Source: DASQYE01 sp036389675 | GTDB taxonomy: Bacteria; Acidobacteriota; Blastocatellia; Pyrinomonadales; Pyrinomonadaceae | Assembly (NCBI GenBank): GCA_036389675.1 | Contig: DASVWI010000020.1 | Span: 62,001-126,000 of the forward strand | Length of the DNA stretch: 64,000 nt | Direction of reading: 5' to 3' | Shown here: positions 8,340 through 17,778 of the stretch, piece by piece | Layout of the letters: the number at the start of each line of letters is the position of its first letter | Numbering within the stretch: the stretch's first letter is position 1 | The notes under the pieces: model-generated | The model's input: only the letters and a program-made list of their open reading frames with translations | Databases searched by the model: none | Told to the model about the DNA's origin: nothing | Position numbers and translations under genes: made by a program

Positions 8340-9158
8340 ATGAAAGTACTGCTGCTGATTGTCCTGGCCGCCTACGTCGTGGCGGCGATTCATTATGTGC
8401 TGGCGTTCGTCAACAAGCGTCGCGCAGTCGAGCGCGTGGCCTTTCTCTCTCTGGCCGTCGGCCTCCTGATACACACGGCATCGCTCGTTATGGATTGGAC
8501 GCAGGAGGGCCATTACCCGCTTTTCGCTCTGCGTGAGACCTTCTCCTTTCTGGCGTGGACGCTGGTGATCGCCTATCTTTTGACCCTCAGTCGCTACCGC
8601 ACGATGGCTCTGGGCAGTTTCACTATCCCGCTCGTCGCCGTGCTGACCTTCATCGCGACAGTGGTACGCGACGACACGGGGACGCGCGGCGCAGTGACGG
8701 GCAGCGGTGCGGCGTGGCTCTTTCCCGTCCACACGACGGCGCTCCTTTTCGCCTACGCATCTTTCTTCGTCGTCTTTATCGCGAGCGTGATGTATCTGGT
8801 ACAGGAGCGCGAGCTGAAGCTCAAAACCTTCGGCGCTTTTTTTCACCGCCTGCCGTCGCTTTCGACCGTCAACGAGATCGCCACACACGCGGCGGGCATC
8901 GGGCTCACGCTCCTGACGCTCGGCATAGCGACGGGCATGCTCTGGTCTTCGTCGCGCGACGGTCGGCTGTGGCGCAATGATCCGAAAGAGATTTTCGCAG
9001 CCCTGACGTGGCTGCTCTACATGGCGCTGATCCTTTATCGCTCCACGGCCAGCTGGCGCGGGCGCAGGGCAGCATGGATGGGCGTCGCCGGTTTCGCCCT
9101 TGTACTCTGTACATTCCTCGGCGCACGCCTGATCGGAAGCTATCACGTGTTCGGATGA
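8340..9158 (+). CDS. CcsA/HemX-family cytochrome c assembly-like membrane protein
   Basis: 272 aa with about eight hydrophobic segments. Near the C terminus, the tryptophan-rich element LWRNDPKEIFAALTWLLY (about 217-234) corresponds to the WWxxDPKE heme-handling region of CcsA/CcmC-type proteins. It lies immediately upstream of hemA, the place of hemX in many bacteria, so it may influence glutamyl-tRNA reductase level or heme handling. Whether it really exports heme or regulates HemA cannot be told. Start ATG at 8340. Confidence 0.85.
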   Translation: MKVLLLIVLAAYVVAAIHYVLAFVNKRRAVERVAFLSLAVGLLIHTASLVMDWTQEGHYPLFALRETFSFLAWTLVIAYLLTLSRYRTMALGSFTIPLVAVLTFIATVVRDDTGTRGAVTGSGAAWLFPVHTTALLFAYASFFVVFIASVMYLVQERELKLKTFGAFFHRLPSLSTVNEIATHAAGIGLTLLTLGIATGMLWSSSRDGRLWRNDPKEIFAALTWLLYMALILYRSTASWRGRRAAWMGVAGFALVLCTFLGARLIGSYHVFG

Positions 9159-9159
9159 T

Positions 9160-9277
9160 TCAATTTTGGATTTTAGATTTTGGATTGTCGGGCAAGAGAG
9201 CTTGACGGCTCGACTCCAGAGTTCAAGGTGGCGGCGGGAAGCGTTAATCTAAAATCCAGAATCTAAAATCCAAAAGT
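9160..9277. repeat. Heptad-repeat hairpin, TTTTGGA/TCCAAAA type
   Basis: Left arm units ttttgga, ttttaga, ttttgga (9163-9185) and right arm units aatctaa, aatccag, aatctaa, aatccaa (9245-9277) are reverse complements. The array fills the gap before hemA. The unit is AT-rich and unrelated to the GTGACGA type, but the period is again 7 bp. Confidence 0.78.
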
Positions 9278-9280
9278 ATT

Positions 9281-10600
9281 ATGTCCATCGTACTTGTCGG
9301 ACTCAATCATAAGACCGCGCCGGTGGCTGTGCGCGAGCGGCTCGCTTTCTCCGATGAAGCGTGTGCGGAAGGCTTGCGCGCGCTCGTTGACGGCGAAGTC
9401 CTGCGCGAAGGATTGATCGTCTCGACCTGTAACCGCGTGGAGGTGCTGACGGCGACAGGCGCACAGCACGCACGCGAAGGCACGGAGCGAATCGCCAGAT
9501 TCCTGAGCGAGATACGCTCGATTCCCTACGAGGTCATCAACAAGCATCTGTATAGTCACGCGGACGACGAAGCTGTGCGTCATGTCTTTCGCGTCACCTC
9601 ATCGCTCGACTCGATGGTCGTCGGCGAGCCGCAAGTCCTGGGCCAGGTGCGGCGAGCTTACTCGCTGGCCGTCGAATCCGGCACCGCCGGGCGCGTACTC
9701 AATCGACTGGTTCATCATGCTTTCCATGTCGCCAAGCGTGTGCGCTCGGAGACCGGCATTGCTTCCTCCGCCGTCTCAATCAGCTATATGGCCGTCGAGT
9801 TGGGGCGCAAGATTTTCGGCTCTCTCAAGGGGCAGACTGTTCTGTTGATCGGCGCGGGAGAGATGGCGGAGTTGGCCGCGCGTCATCTGATCAACGCCGG
9901 GGCCGCGCGTGTGATGGTCGCCAATCGCACGAACGAGACGGCGCAAAAGCTGGCGGTGGAATTCGGCGGCGAGGCGGTTGACTTCGCGCAGCTTACGACA
10001 CGACTGGCGGAAGCTGACATCGTGATCTGTTCGACGGGCGCGCCCGACTACGTCGTGACTCCGCAAATGGCCCGCGAGGCGCTGGAGCGACGGCGCAATC
10101 GCCCGACATTCCTCATCGACATCTCTGTCCCGCGCAACATCGACCCGGCGGTCGGCGAGATCAGCAATCTTTTCGTCTTCGACATAGACGATCTGGAAGC
10201 CTTCATCGCGTCCAACATTCGCGAGCGCGAGCGCGAGGCCGAACGCGCCGAGCTGATCGTCGCCTCCGAAGTGATGCAGTTTCAGCAGGCGTTGCGCGCG
10301 CTCGACATTGGCCCAACGCTCGGCGCGCTGCGACAGAAGCTACAGGACATTGCGCGCGATGAATTGAAGCGCCAGCGGCATCGTCTGGGCCAACTCTCCG
10401 AGGAACAGGAGCGCGCCGTGGAGTCGCTGCTCGTCTCGACCGTCAATAAAATCTCTCATCCCGTCATACATCGCATGCGCCACTCCTTTGACACGGGCGA
10501 AGATGAAAGCCTGCGCGCCTGGCGCGAAATCTTCGGCCTCGAAACGGACGACAAAGCAGCATCTAACAGTGATGGACAGGATGAACAGGATACAGACTGA
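9281..10600 (+). CDS. hemA: Glutamyl-tRNA reductase
   Basis: First committed step of C5-pathway tetrapyrrole synthesis: reduces Glu-tRNA to glutamate-1-semialdehyde with NADPH. 439 aa, normal length. It starts MSIVLVGLNHKTAPVAVRE, has the catalytic cysteine in STCNRVEVL (about residue 50), the MVVGEPQVLGQVR motif, the NADPH-binding LLIGAGEMAEL (about 185) and a C-terminal dimerisation helix region. Followed by hemC and hemD on the same strand. Confidence 0.97.
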   Translation: MSIVLVGLNHKTAPVAVRERLAFSDEACAEGLRALVDGEVLREGLIVSTCNRVEVLTATGAQHAREGTERIARFLSEIRSIPYEVINKHLYSHADDEAVRHVFRVTSSLDSMVVGEPQVLGQVRRAYSLAVESGTAGRVLNRLVHHAFHVAKRVRSETGIASSAVSISYMAVELGRKIFGSLKGQTVLLIGAGEMAELAARHLINAGAARVMVANRTNETAQKLAVEFGGEAVDFAQLTTRLAEADIVICSTGAPDYVVTPQMAREALERRRNRPTFLIDISVPRNIDPAVGEISNLFVFDIDDLEAFIASNIREREREAERAELIVASEVMQFQQALRALDIGPTLGALRQKLQDIARDELKRQRHRLGQLSEEQERAVESLLVSTVNKISHPVIHRMRHSFDTGEDESLRAWREIFGLETDDKAASNSDGQDEQDTD

Positions 10601-10677
10601 ATGCATTCCTACTGTATGTGTCGTTACTTTTCTTATCCTGACAATCTACGTCCACCCTGTTAATTGCTTTTAACCTG

Positions 10678-11613
10678 ATGAAAAATCGTCTCGTCATAGG
10701 CTCGCGCGGATCGAAGCTCGCGCTCTGGCAATCGGAGTGGGTTCGCTCAAAGCTTGTGGCACTCTACCCGCAGCTCGAAGTTCACATAGAGATTATCAAG
10801 ACCACTGGCGATGTGTTGAAGGACGCGCCCCTCTCCGTCATCGGCGGCAAGGGTGTCTTTACCAGAGAGATTGAGGAGGCGCTGCTGGACGAGCGCATTG
10901 ATCTGGCCGTTCACTCTCTCAAGGACTTGCCGACGGTGCTGCCGACGGGTCTGAGCATCGCGGTCATTCCCGAACGGGAAGATGCGCGCGACGCGCTTGT
11001 GCTTCGCGCCGGATTCTCCTTAGCTCAGCCCTCCATTCAAAGCCTGCCCGAAGGGGCCGTTGTCGGCACGTCGTCATTGCGGCGGTTGGCCCAGCTGAAG
11101 CATCTGAGAACCAACCTTGGGATTAAAGAGCTGCGGGGCAATGTGGACACACGGCTGCGTAAGCTCGATGCGGGCGATTACGATGCCGTGATTCTGGCCT
11201 CCGCCGGCCTGCGTCGGCTCGGGCTGGCCCACCGCATCAGCGCGCCGGTTTCGACCGACGAGATTCTTCCAGCCGTCTCGCAGGGAGCGCTGGGGCTTGA
11301 GACGCGCGCCCTTGATGCAGAAACAAGAGAGCTTCTGGCTACGCTCGATCACGCCCCGACTCGTCTGGCCTGCACGGCTGAGCGCGCCATGCTGCGCGGG
11401 CTGGGCGGCGGATGCCAGCTTCCGATTGCAGCCTACGCAGTGGTGAGCCGAGACCGCTTGCGGCTCGAAGGCTTAGCCGCAGCGCTCTCCGGCGAGGTGA
11501 TCATTCGTGAGGCTCTGGAAGGCCCTGCTTCCGATGCCGCGCAGTTGGGAGAGATGCTGGCCCAAAGACTACTGGAACGCGGCGCAAGTTCCCTGCTCGA
11601 CGGCTTGATGTAA
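10678..11613 (+). CDS. hemC: Porphobilinogen deaminase (hydroxymethylbilane synthase)
   Basis: Polymerises four porphobilinogens into hydroxymethylbilane. 311 aa, with the N-terminal GSRGSKLALWQSEWV, VHSLKDLPT (active-site Asp region) and LGGGCQLPIAAYA, whose Cys carries the dipyrromethane cofactor. The 77-bp gap from hemA has short aggatgaacaggat repeats. Second enzyme of the heme operon. Confidence 0.97.
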   Translation: MKNRLVIGSRGSKLALWQSEWVRSKLVALYPQLEVHIEIIKTTGDVLKDAPLSVIGGKGVFTREIEEALLDERIDLAVHSLKDLPTVLPTGLSIAVIPEREDARDALVLRAGFSLAQPSIQSLPEGAVVGTSSLRRLAQLKHLRTNLGIKELRGNVDTRLRKLDAGDYDAVILASAGLRRLGLAHRISAPVSTDEILPAVSQGALGLETRALDAETRELLATLDHAPTRLACTAERAMLRGLGGGCQLPIAAYAVVSRDRLRLEGLAAALSGEVIIREALEGPASDAAQLGEMLAQRLLERGASSLLDGLM

Positions 11614-11676
11614 GACGTGCTGATTGCGCTTAATCGAGTGACAACGAATCTACGAATCCATTATTGATTGACGGCG

Positions 11677-12534
11677 ATGGCTGAGAGCACTACGGAAACT
11701 TCAGATGTGAGGGAGAAGCAGGAAGCCGCTCCCCTGTCTGGCCGTACAATCGTCATTACTCGTGCGCGTTCTCAAGCGGCTGAATTCGCCGCCGCGCTCG
11801 AAGGCTACGGCGCGCGGGTCATCAGTTGTCCGACTATAGAGATCGTCGAGCCGGAGAGCTACCAGCCGCTCGATGATGCGATTGAGAATCTTTACGGCTA
11901 CGACTGGCTGGTATTGACGAGCGTCAACGGCGTGGAGCATTTCCTGCGCCGCTTAGACGCGCGCGGACACGACGCGAGCGCGCTGGACGACCTTCGCGTG
12001 TGCGCCATCGGCGAGGCGACCGCAGAGCGTTTGCGCCTTGCTCACGTTCACGTCGATGTCGTCCCGGAGCAGTTCAAAGCCGAGGGAGTCTTTGCCGCAC
12101 TGGAACTTTTTCTGGGCGGACACGAGCAACTGCGCGGGCAGAATTTTCTCATCCCGCGCGCCGCGGTTGCGCGCGATTACCTGCCGCGCGCGCTCGAAGC
12201 GGCGGGCGCTCGCGCCGATGTCGTGCCAGCCTACAGGACAGTCCAGCCGCATCCCGCCGAGCGTGGCCGCGTCGAAGCGATGCTCACGGGCGGCGCGGTT
12301 GATTGCATCACCTTCACCAGTTCCTCGACCGTCACCAATTTCGCGCAGATGTTCGAGGCCACGGATTTAAGCCGTCTGCTCGAAGGCGTGGCGGTCGCCT
12401 GCATCGGCGACATCACAGCCTCCACCGCCGCACGCTACGGCCTTCGCACGCACATTCAGCCGGACGAATACACCATCCCCGCACTCGCCCGCGCCATCGC
12501 CGATCATTACGCGAAAAGCAAGGATGAAGGATGA
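11677..12534 (+). CDS. hemD: Uroporphyrinogen-III synthase
   Basis: Cyclises hydroxymethylbilane with D-ring inversion. 285 aa from ATG 11677 (a TTG three codons upstream is also possible). The two-lobed alpha/beta HemD pattern is visible: LSGRTIVITRARSQAAEFAAAL at the start, ITFTSSSTVTNF (about 210) and ACIGDITASTAARYGL near the C terminus. Sequence conservation of this family is low, but position directly after hemC supports it. The C terminus (SKDEG) runs into heptad-repeat DNA. Confidence 0.92.
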   Translation: MAESTTETSDVREKQEAAPLSGRTIVITRARSQAAEFAAALEGYGARVISCPTIEIVEPESYQPLDDAIENLYGYDWLVLTSVNGVEHFLRRLDARGHDASALDDLRVCAIGEATAERLRLAHVHVDVVPEQFKAEGVFAALELFLGGHEQLRGQNFLIPRAAVARDYLPRALEAAGARADVVPAYRTVQPHPAERGRVEAMLTGGAVDCITFTSSSTVTNFAQMFEATDLSRLLEGVAVACIGDITASTAARYGLRTHIQPDEYTIPALARAIADHYAKSKDEG

Positions 12535-12603
12535 AGGATGAAGGATGAAGTAAAAGCGTTAAAGCATTTCTTTCATCCTTCATCCTTCCGCCTTCATCCT
12601 TTC
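12519..12603. repeat. Heptad-repeat hairpin, AAGGATG type
   Basis: Four near-perfect aaggatg units follow the end of hemD, then an inverted arm of catcctt/ccgcctt units up to 12600. It fills the gap between hemD and the response-regulator gene. Confidence 0.82.
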
Positions 12604-12624
12604 GTCTTATGCTAAACTTTGATT

Positions 12625-14028
12625 ATGGCGAAGGGACGCGTTCTTATTGTCGATGATGAGGCGGTCGTGGCCGATGTCCTGCGCGAGCAGATGGTCGCAT
12701 GGGGCTACGAGGCTGTGGTTGAGGCTGACGGTATGGCGGGGCTCAGGCGCGCCACGGAATTCCTGCCCACAGTCGTCATCACGGACGTATTGATGCCGCA
12801 TCTGGACGGGTTCGGGCTGCTGCGAAAGCTGCGCGAGCGTTACCCTGAGATGGCCGTCATACTGCTGACCGGACAGGGCTCGGTCGAGATGGCTCTGCGG
12901 GCCATACAGGACGAGGGCGCGTATCATTACTTTGAAAAACCGATTGACATGTACAAGCTGCGCATCATCGTCGAGCACGCGATGGAGTACGGCGAGGCGC
13001 GGCGCGAGAATGAGGCGTTGCGGCGTCAGTTGCGCGACCGCGGCGCGTTCGGCGAGCTGGTCGGCAACTCCGACGCTATGCGCAAGATTTACGCTTTGAT
13101 CGAACAGGTCGCTCCGTCTTCGGCCTCCGTGCTCATCACGGGCGAGTCCGGCACGGGCAAGGAGCTGGTCGCGCGCACCATACATAATCTGAGCCCGCGC
13201 AAGAACGCTCAGTTCGTCGCCATCAACTGCTCAGCGATCCCCGAAACCCTGATGGAATCAGAACTGTTCGGCCATGAGAAGGGCGCTTTCACGGGCGCGA
13301 GCGCGCGTCGCGAAGGGTGCTTCGAGCTTGCCAACGGCGGCACGCTCCTACTGGATGAGATAGGCGAGATGCCCACCCTCTTACAGGCCAAGCTGCTGCG
13401 CGTCCTTGAAGAACGCACCGTCCGCCGTCTGGGCAGCACGCATGAGATACCGGTCGATGTGCGGCTGCTCGCGGCCACTAACAAAAACCCGCACGAAGCC
13501 GTCAGAGCGGGCCAGTTCCGCGAAGACCTGCTCTACCGCTTAAACGTCATCACGATCGAGATGCCGCCCTTGCGCGAGCGTAAGAGCGACCTGCCGCTCC
13601 TCGTCCAGCATCTGGTCTTGCAGCTCGCCGAGAGACACGCTCGCCCGGCACGCTTTTTCTCACAGGCCGCGCTCGAAGCCCTGCGCTCTCACTACTGGCC
13701 CGGCAATGTGCGCGAGCTACGCAACGTGGTCGAGCGCGCTGTCATCATCTGCTCCGGCGAAGAGATCGAGCGTCATCACCTCGCGCCTTATCCCGTCGAG
13801 CAGCGCGAGCGCGTCCGCCATGAGGACACCATCTCGCTGCCCGTCGGCACGCCCATCGAAGAGATGGAGCGTCAGATGATCCTTCGCACACTGCACAAGA
13901 CCGATAATAACAAGACGCGCGCCGCTGAGCTTTTGGGCATCAGCCTCAAGACCCTGCACAACAAGCTGCGCCTCTATCGTGATCGCGGGCAGCTGCGGGA
14001 AGCCGAAAGCAGAATCAAACAGGGATAG
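12625..14028 (+). CDS. Sigma-54-dependent response regulator, NtrC family
   Basis: 467 aa: receiver domain (about 5-115, phosphorylated Asp in VVITDVLMPHLDG), AAA+ domain (about 145-375) with Walker A GESGTGKE, the sigma-54-contacting GAFTGA loop and the VRLLAATN sensor, and a C-terminal Fis-type helix-turn-helix (NKTRAAELLGISLKTLHNKL). It activates RpoN-dependent promoters when phosphorylated. Its sigma factor is encoded in this window (32795-34408). No sensor kinase is adjacent, so it is an orphan regulator here. Start at ATG 12625; the TTG two codons upstream is less likely. Confidence 0.95.
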   Translation: MAKGRVLIVDDEAVVADVLREQMVAWGYEAVVEADGMAGLRRATEFLPTVVITDVLMPHLDGFGLLRKLRERYPEMAVILLTGQGSVEMALRAIQDEGAYHYFEKPIDMYKLRIIVEHAMEYGEARRENEALRRQLRDRGAFGELVGNSDAMRKIYALIEQVAPSSASVLITGESGTGKELVARTIHNLSPRKNAQFVAINCSAIPETLMESELFGHEKGAFTGASARREGCFELANGGTLLLDEIGEMPTLLQAKLLRVLEERTVRRLGSTHEIPVDVRLLAATNKNPHEAVRAGQFREDLLYRLNVITIEMPPLRERKSDLPLLVQHLVLQLAERHARPARFFSQAALEALRSHYWPGNVRELRNVVERAVIICSGEEIERHHLAPYPVEQRERVRHEDTISLPVGTPIEEMERQMILRTLHKTDNNKTRAAELLGISLKTLHNKLRLYRDRGQLREAESRIKQG

Positions 14029-14038
14029 ACGGGTGAGC

Positions 14039-14130
14039 AAGGATGAAGGCGGAAGGATGAAGGATGAAGTAAAAGCTTTCAAGAACCGTCAGCATTTACT
14101 TCATCCTTCCGCCTTCATCCTTCATCCTTT
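14039..14130. repeat. Heptad-repeat hairpin, AAGGATG type
   Basis: aaggatg, aaggcgg, aaggatg, aaggatg units on the left are mirrored by catcctt, ccgcctt, catcctt, catcctt on the right after a spacer of about 35 bp. Located between the NtrC-type regulator and the metalloenzyme gene. Confidence 0.82.
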
Positions 14131-14209
14131 CTTTTATCCTGTCCGTCCCCGTTAATTCTTCTCTCCGGCCTTGCGCTCGACGGCGGTTGGATGTTATTCA
14201 TCGCCGAGC

Positions 14210-15100
14210 ATGCCCGTTCTGCTCTTCTTCGTCGACGGATTAGGTATCGGAGCGCGTGGGCCGTTCAATCCCTTGGACGGTCTGGACGAGGCCGCGCCGC
14301 TCGCCGTCTTTCAGAACGAGGAGCCGTCGCTCATACACGACGGGCTGCTCGTACGCACGGACGCGTGCCTCGGCGTCGAAGGCCGACCTCAGAGCGCCTC
14401 TGGTCAGACGACCATCCTGACGGGCATCAACGCCCCGGCCCAGCTCGGCTATCACAAGCAGGGGTTTCCCAATCAGGCGCTCAGGGAGATTATCAACAAG
14501 CATTCGATATTCCTGCAGCTCAAGCGCGCCGGCATCGGGCCGAACGCGTTCGCCAACGCTTACACCCAAAGATTTTTCGAGACGCGCCCGCGCTGGGTCT
14601 CGGCCACCACGGCTGCGGTCGAGGCCGCCGGGATGAGCTTTCGCACCCTCGAAGATTTAAGGGCCGGACGCGCAGTCTTTATGGATTTCACCAACGCTTT
14701 CCTCATAGAGCGTGGCGAAGAGGTTGACCCACGAACGCCCGAAGAGGCAGGTGAGGTGCTTGCCCGCATCGTCGCCGGACATCGCTTCACTCTCTATGAG
14801 TATTTCATCACGGACAAGATAGGCCACGCGCAGGACATGGAGGCCGCGCGCGCCTATCTTCCCAGCCTCGCGCGATACCTGCGCGCCGTGCTTGCGCGTC
14901 TCGATCTCTCGCAGACGACCGTGCTGCTGACAAGCGACCACGGCAACATAGAAGATTTAGAAGCGCGCAATCACACGCGCAATGAAGTGCCCACCCTCGT
15001 GTGGGGCCGGGCGCGCCAACAAGTCGCGCGTCGCGTGCGCAGCCTGGCCGATATCACGCCTGCCATTATCGAAGTTCTCAAAGAGGAGACCGAAGGATAA
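14210..15100 (+). CDS. Alkaline phosphatase-superfamily metalloenzyme (phosphomutase-like)
   Basis: 296 aa from ATG 14210. The N-terminal MPVLLFFVDGLGIG supplies the first metal Asp and SASGQTTILTG the nucleophile region. The C-terminal TSDHGNIED and HTRNEVPTLVWG supply the remaining Asp/His metal ligands seen in cofactor-independent phosphoglycerate mutases and phosphopentomutases. It is far shorter than iPGM (about 510 aa) because the inserted transferase domain is absent, so it is probably not a true iPGM and the substrate is unknown. It ends 4 nt before the MFS gene start, suggesting co-expression. Confidence 0.8.
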   Translation: MPVLLFFVDGLGIGARGPFNPLDGLDEAAPLAVFQNEEPSLIHDGLLVRTDACLGVEGRPQSASGQTTILTGINAPAQLGYHKQGFPNQALREIINKHSIFLQLKRAGIGPNAFANAYTQRFFETRPRWVSATTAAVEAAGMSFRTLEDLRAGRAVFMDFTNAFLIERGEEVDPRTPEEAGEVLARIVAGHRFTLYEYFITDKIGHAQDMEAARAYLPSLARYLRAVLARLDLSQTTVLLTSDHGNIEDLEARNHTRNEVPTLVWGRARQQVARRVRSLADITPAIIEVLKEETEG

Positions 15101-15104
15101 ACAG

Positions 15105-16511
15105 ATGAATGCTCCGGCGAAAGCTCTGACTGACGGGGAGAAGAATAATCCGCGAGAGGTTTTCGGCTGGATGATGTACGACTGGGCCAACTCCGCCTTT
15201 TATACGACAGTGGTGGGCGCGCTCTTTGGCCCATACCTGACCTCGCTGGCGCAGGCCGCCGTCGGCGAGAACGGCACGGTCTTAAATCTTGGCTTCCTCG
15301 GCGCGGTCACCGCCAAATCGCTCTCGACCTTCAGCATCTCTGTGGCCGTCTTCTCGCAGGTCTTCTTCTTACCCATACTCGGAGCAATCGCCGATTACTC
15401 GCACGTCAAGAAGCGTTTGATGGCCGTCTTCTGCTACATAGCCGTGACGGCCAACTGCCTGCTCTTCTTCGTCGCCGGAAACCTCTACATGCTGGGGGCG
15501 CTCCTGTTCATCATAGCCAACCTCAGCTACGGCGCATCCATCGTTTTCTACAACGCTTTTCTGCCGGAGATTACGACCGAAGATCAACGCGACAAGGTCT
15601 CAAGCCGTGGATTCGCGCTCGGCTATCTGGGCGGAGGCTTGCTGCTCGCTCTCAACTTTATTTTCGTCAGCATCGCCCCGCGCATAGGAGTCTCGACGGG
15701 GATGGCCGTCAGGCTTTCGCTGCTGTCAGCGGGAGTGTGGTGGGGCGGCTTCGCAATTATTACTTTCAGAAATTTGAAAGTGCGCGCGGCGGCGCGTGTA
15801 TTGCCCGCGGGCCAGAGCTTTCTCACCATCGGCTTTACGGAAATCGGCTCGACGTTTCGTGAGTTAATACGCCTGCGCTACACGCTTCAATACCTGATCG
15901 GCTACCTGCTCTACAATGATGGAATTCAAACCGTCATCGGCGCGGCGGCGGTTTTTCTGGCGCAGGAGATGTTCGTCGCGCGCGGGATGGAAGCGCCGCA
16001 ATCTTTTCTGCTCGGCATCTTCCTGATGGTTCAGTTCATAGCGTTTGGCGGCGCGCTGATCTTCGAGAGGGTGGCGAATGCCGTGGGCACGAAGAACGCC
16101 ATACTGATCGCGCTCCTGATCTGGTCGGGGATTGTGGTTTACGCTTACGGCTTTCTGCAATCCATGACGCAGGCGTGGGTGATGGCCGGGATGATCGCCG
16201 TCGTGCTCGGCGGCTCGCAGGCCCTCTCGCGCTCGCTCTTTTCAAGAATGATTCCCAAAGGTCGCGAAGCATCCTTCTTCGGCATCTACGAAATCTCAGA
16301 GCGCGGCACGTCATGGATAGGCCCGCTCGTCTTCAGCATCGTCGTCGCGCGCACGGGCTCGTACCGTCAGGCAGTCCTCTCGCTCATCTTCTTCTTCATC
16401 GCCGGGATGCTCATACTGTTTTTCACCAATACGGATCGCGCCGTTCACGAAGCCGGTAATGCGCTGCCCGAAGAAGCTGAAAGAGAGAGGAAGAGAAAAG
16501 GCAGGAAGTGA
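15105..16511 (+). CDS. MFS transporter, UMF1/Atg22-like
   Basis: A 468-aa polytopic inner-membrane protein with about 12 hydrophobic segments. The opening FGWMMYDWANSAFYTTVVGALFG is the hallmark of the UMF1 (vacuole effluxer Atg22-like) family, and GGSQALSRSLFSRMIP in the second half is also typical. The substrate is unknown in bacteria. The start at 15105 lies 4 nt after the previous stop; the longer open frame upstream overlaps the metalloenzyme gene and is not used. Confidence 0.9.
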   Translation: MNAPAKALTDGEKNNPREVFGWMMYDWANSAFYTTVVGALFGPYLTSLAQAAVGENGTVLNLGFLGAVTAKSLSTFSISVAVFSQVFFLPILGAIADYSHVKKRLMAVFCYIAVTANCLLFFVAGNLYMLGALLFIIANLSYGASIVFYNAFLPEITTEDQRDKVSSRGFALGYLGGGLLLALNFIFVSIAPRIGVSTGMAVRLSLLSAGVWWGGFAIITFRNLKVRAAARVLPAGQSFLTIGFTEIGSTFRELIRLRYTLQYLIGYLLYNDGIQTVIGAAAVFLAQEMFVARGMEAPQSFLLGIFLMVQFIAFGGALIFERVANAVGTKNAILIALLIWSGIVVYAYGFLQSMTQAWVMAGMIAVVLGGSQALSRSLFSRMIPKGREASFFGIYEISERGTSWIGPLVFSIVVARTGSYRQAVLSLIFFFIAGMLILFFTNTDRAVHEAGNALPEEAERERKRKGRK

Positions 16512-16517
16512 GACGAG

Positions 16518-16850
16518 CTATCGCTGCTGGTTGCGGCCAGCGGCGGCTCTGGGCTGGTTGCGCTCGGCGGCGCGTTCCAGACAAGCGTGCGAGCAGTAGT
16601 TGTTTGGCCCACGCAGTGAGACGGCGCGTGCGGCTGGCGTCCACGTTCCGCATGACTGGCAGCGAACAAGCTTGTCGCTCGCGGCGGTCGGGCGATCGAT
16701 GTTGCCGCCGCCCCGTTCCGGCGCACCCATGCCGCGTATGTCGCGCACCACGCCAAGCATGCGGCGCGCCGCGGCGATGTAGGGCCGCAGACGCCAGTAA
16801 AGAAACGTCAAAAAGAGCCCCACGATTATCAGGAAGATTAAGAGCTTCAA
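16518..16850 (-). CDS. Small membrane-anchored zinc-ribbon protein (PP0621-like)
   Basis: 110 aa: one N-terminal membrane helix (LLIFLIIVGLFLTFLYWRL), a linker, then a putative metal site CQSCGTW...YCSHAC (about 75-103) with a CxxC plus CxxxC arrangement. This resembles the PP0621 family of small membrane proteins, whose role is unknown. The Gln/Arg-rich tail is low complexity. It lies 2 bp downstream of the TPR protein gene, so they form one unit. Confidence 0.75.
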   Translation of the reverse strand: MKLLIFLIIVGLFLTFLYWRLRPYIAAARRMLGVVRDIRGMGAPERGGGNIDRPTAASDKLVRCQSCGTWTPAARAVSLRGPNNYCSHACLERAAERNQPRAAAGRNQQR

Positions 16851-16852
16851 CT

Positions 16853-17617
16853 TTACTCCTGCGTCTTGTTCCTGCTCTGCGCCATTTGTGCGCGCAAATC
16901 CGAGAGCGCCGGATTCGACGGGTTCAAAATGCTGAGCTGGTCGATGGTCTTCTGCGCCTCGTCCGTTCGGCCTACAGTCATCAGCGCTGCGGCCAGATTT
17001 TGCAGCGTCGGCTCGTGGCGCGCGTCAATCGCCAGAGACTTTCGATACTCCGCGATGGCGCGCTGCGGGTCTGACGGCTGGCCGAAGTAATAGGTGAGCC
17101 CGAGATCTGTACGCACGTTCGCGTCATCCGGCTTTATCTCAAGAGCCTTCGCGTAATACTCACGCGCTTCAGCGAAGCGCGCGGGGTCGCTCGCCTGCCC
17201 TATGTCGAAGAGTACATTTCCCAGAGAGACGGCCAGCTCACGGTCTTTCGGGTTGGCATCGTAGGCTCGTTTGAGCATCCTCGCCACGTCGGGAAGAAGA
17301 GCGGCGTTGCGCGTCTGGTTGGCATAACGGTAGAGCACCATACCGAAATTGCGTTGCAAAGCGACATCGTCGGCGCGGGCATCCGCCTTCGCTATAGCGT
17401 CGCGTATCTCTGCTTCCGTGGGCGAGTTCGGCGCGTTGGCCTGAGGAGCATTCCTCGTATCGGTCTGGCCCGTCTGCGTCTGGGCGGAACGCGCATGCGC
17501 ATCCGCGGGGCGTGGCTGGCCTGCCGGCCCACGGTTTGTCTGATTGGCGAAGGTGAAACCGATGATGAAGCCCACTAGAAGGCCGATGATAGAGTAGAGA
17601 AGATTATGCTTGCTCAC
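16853..17617 (-). CDS. Membrane-anchored TPR protein
   Basis: 254 aa. One N-terminal transmembrane helix (LLYSIIGLLVGFIIGFTFA) is followed by a Pro/Thr/Gln linker and about four TPR units from residue 75 on, with typical motifs such as YYAKALEIKPDDANVRTDL and YRKSLAIDARHEPTLQNLA. Likely a periplasm-facing scaffold. Layout recalls CcmH/NrfG-type TPR proteins, but no cytochrome c maturation gene is adjacent, so the function is not assigned. Confidence 0.85.
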   Translation of the reverse strand: MSKHNLLYSIIGLLVGFIIGFTFANQTNRGPAGQPRPADAHARSAQTQTGQTDTRNAPQANAPNSPTEAEIRDAIAKADARADDVALQRNFGMVLYRYANQTRNAALLPDVARMLKRAYDANPKDRELAVSLGNVLFDIGQASDPARFAEAREYYAKALEIKPDDANVRTDLGLTYYFGQPSDPQRAIAEYRKSLAIDARHEPTLQNLAAALMTVGRTDEAQKTIDQLSILNPSNPALSDLRAQMAQSRNKTQE

Positions 17618-17778
17618 TGGTTAATACGTGCTTAGGGTTTTAGTTATATACGAAGGTAGAGTTTAGCAAAAGCAGTTATAAAAGGCGACGCGCGCAGCTT
17701 CCTTTGATGGAAACTGCGCGCGCGTGCCGCGGATTGTTGGAGCGAAGCGCGGGCTTTGAACTGGTCTTTGAAGAATCG

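Noticed and set aside
14171..15100. True cofactor-independent phosphoglycerate mutase
   Set aside because: Only the metalloenzyme core is present at 296 aa; the transferase insertion of iPGM is absent.
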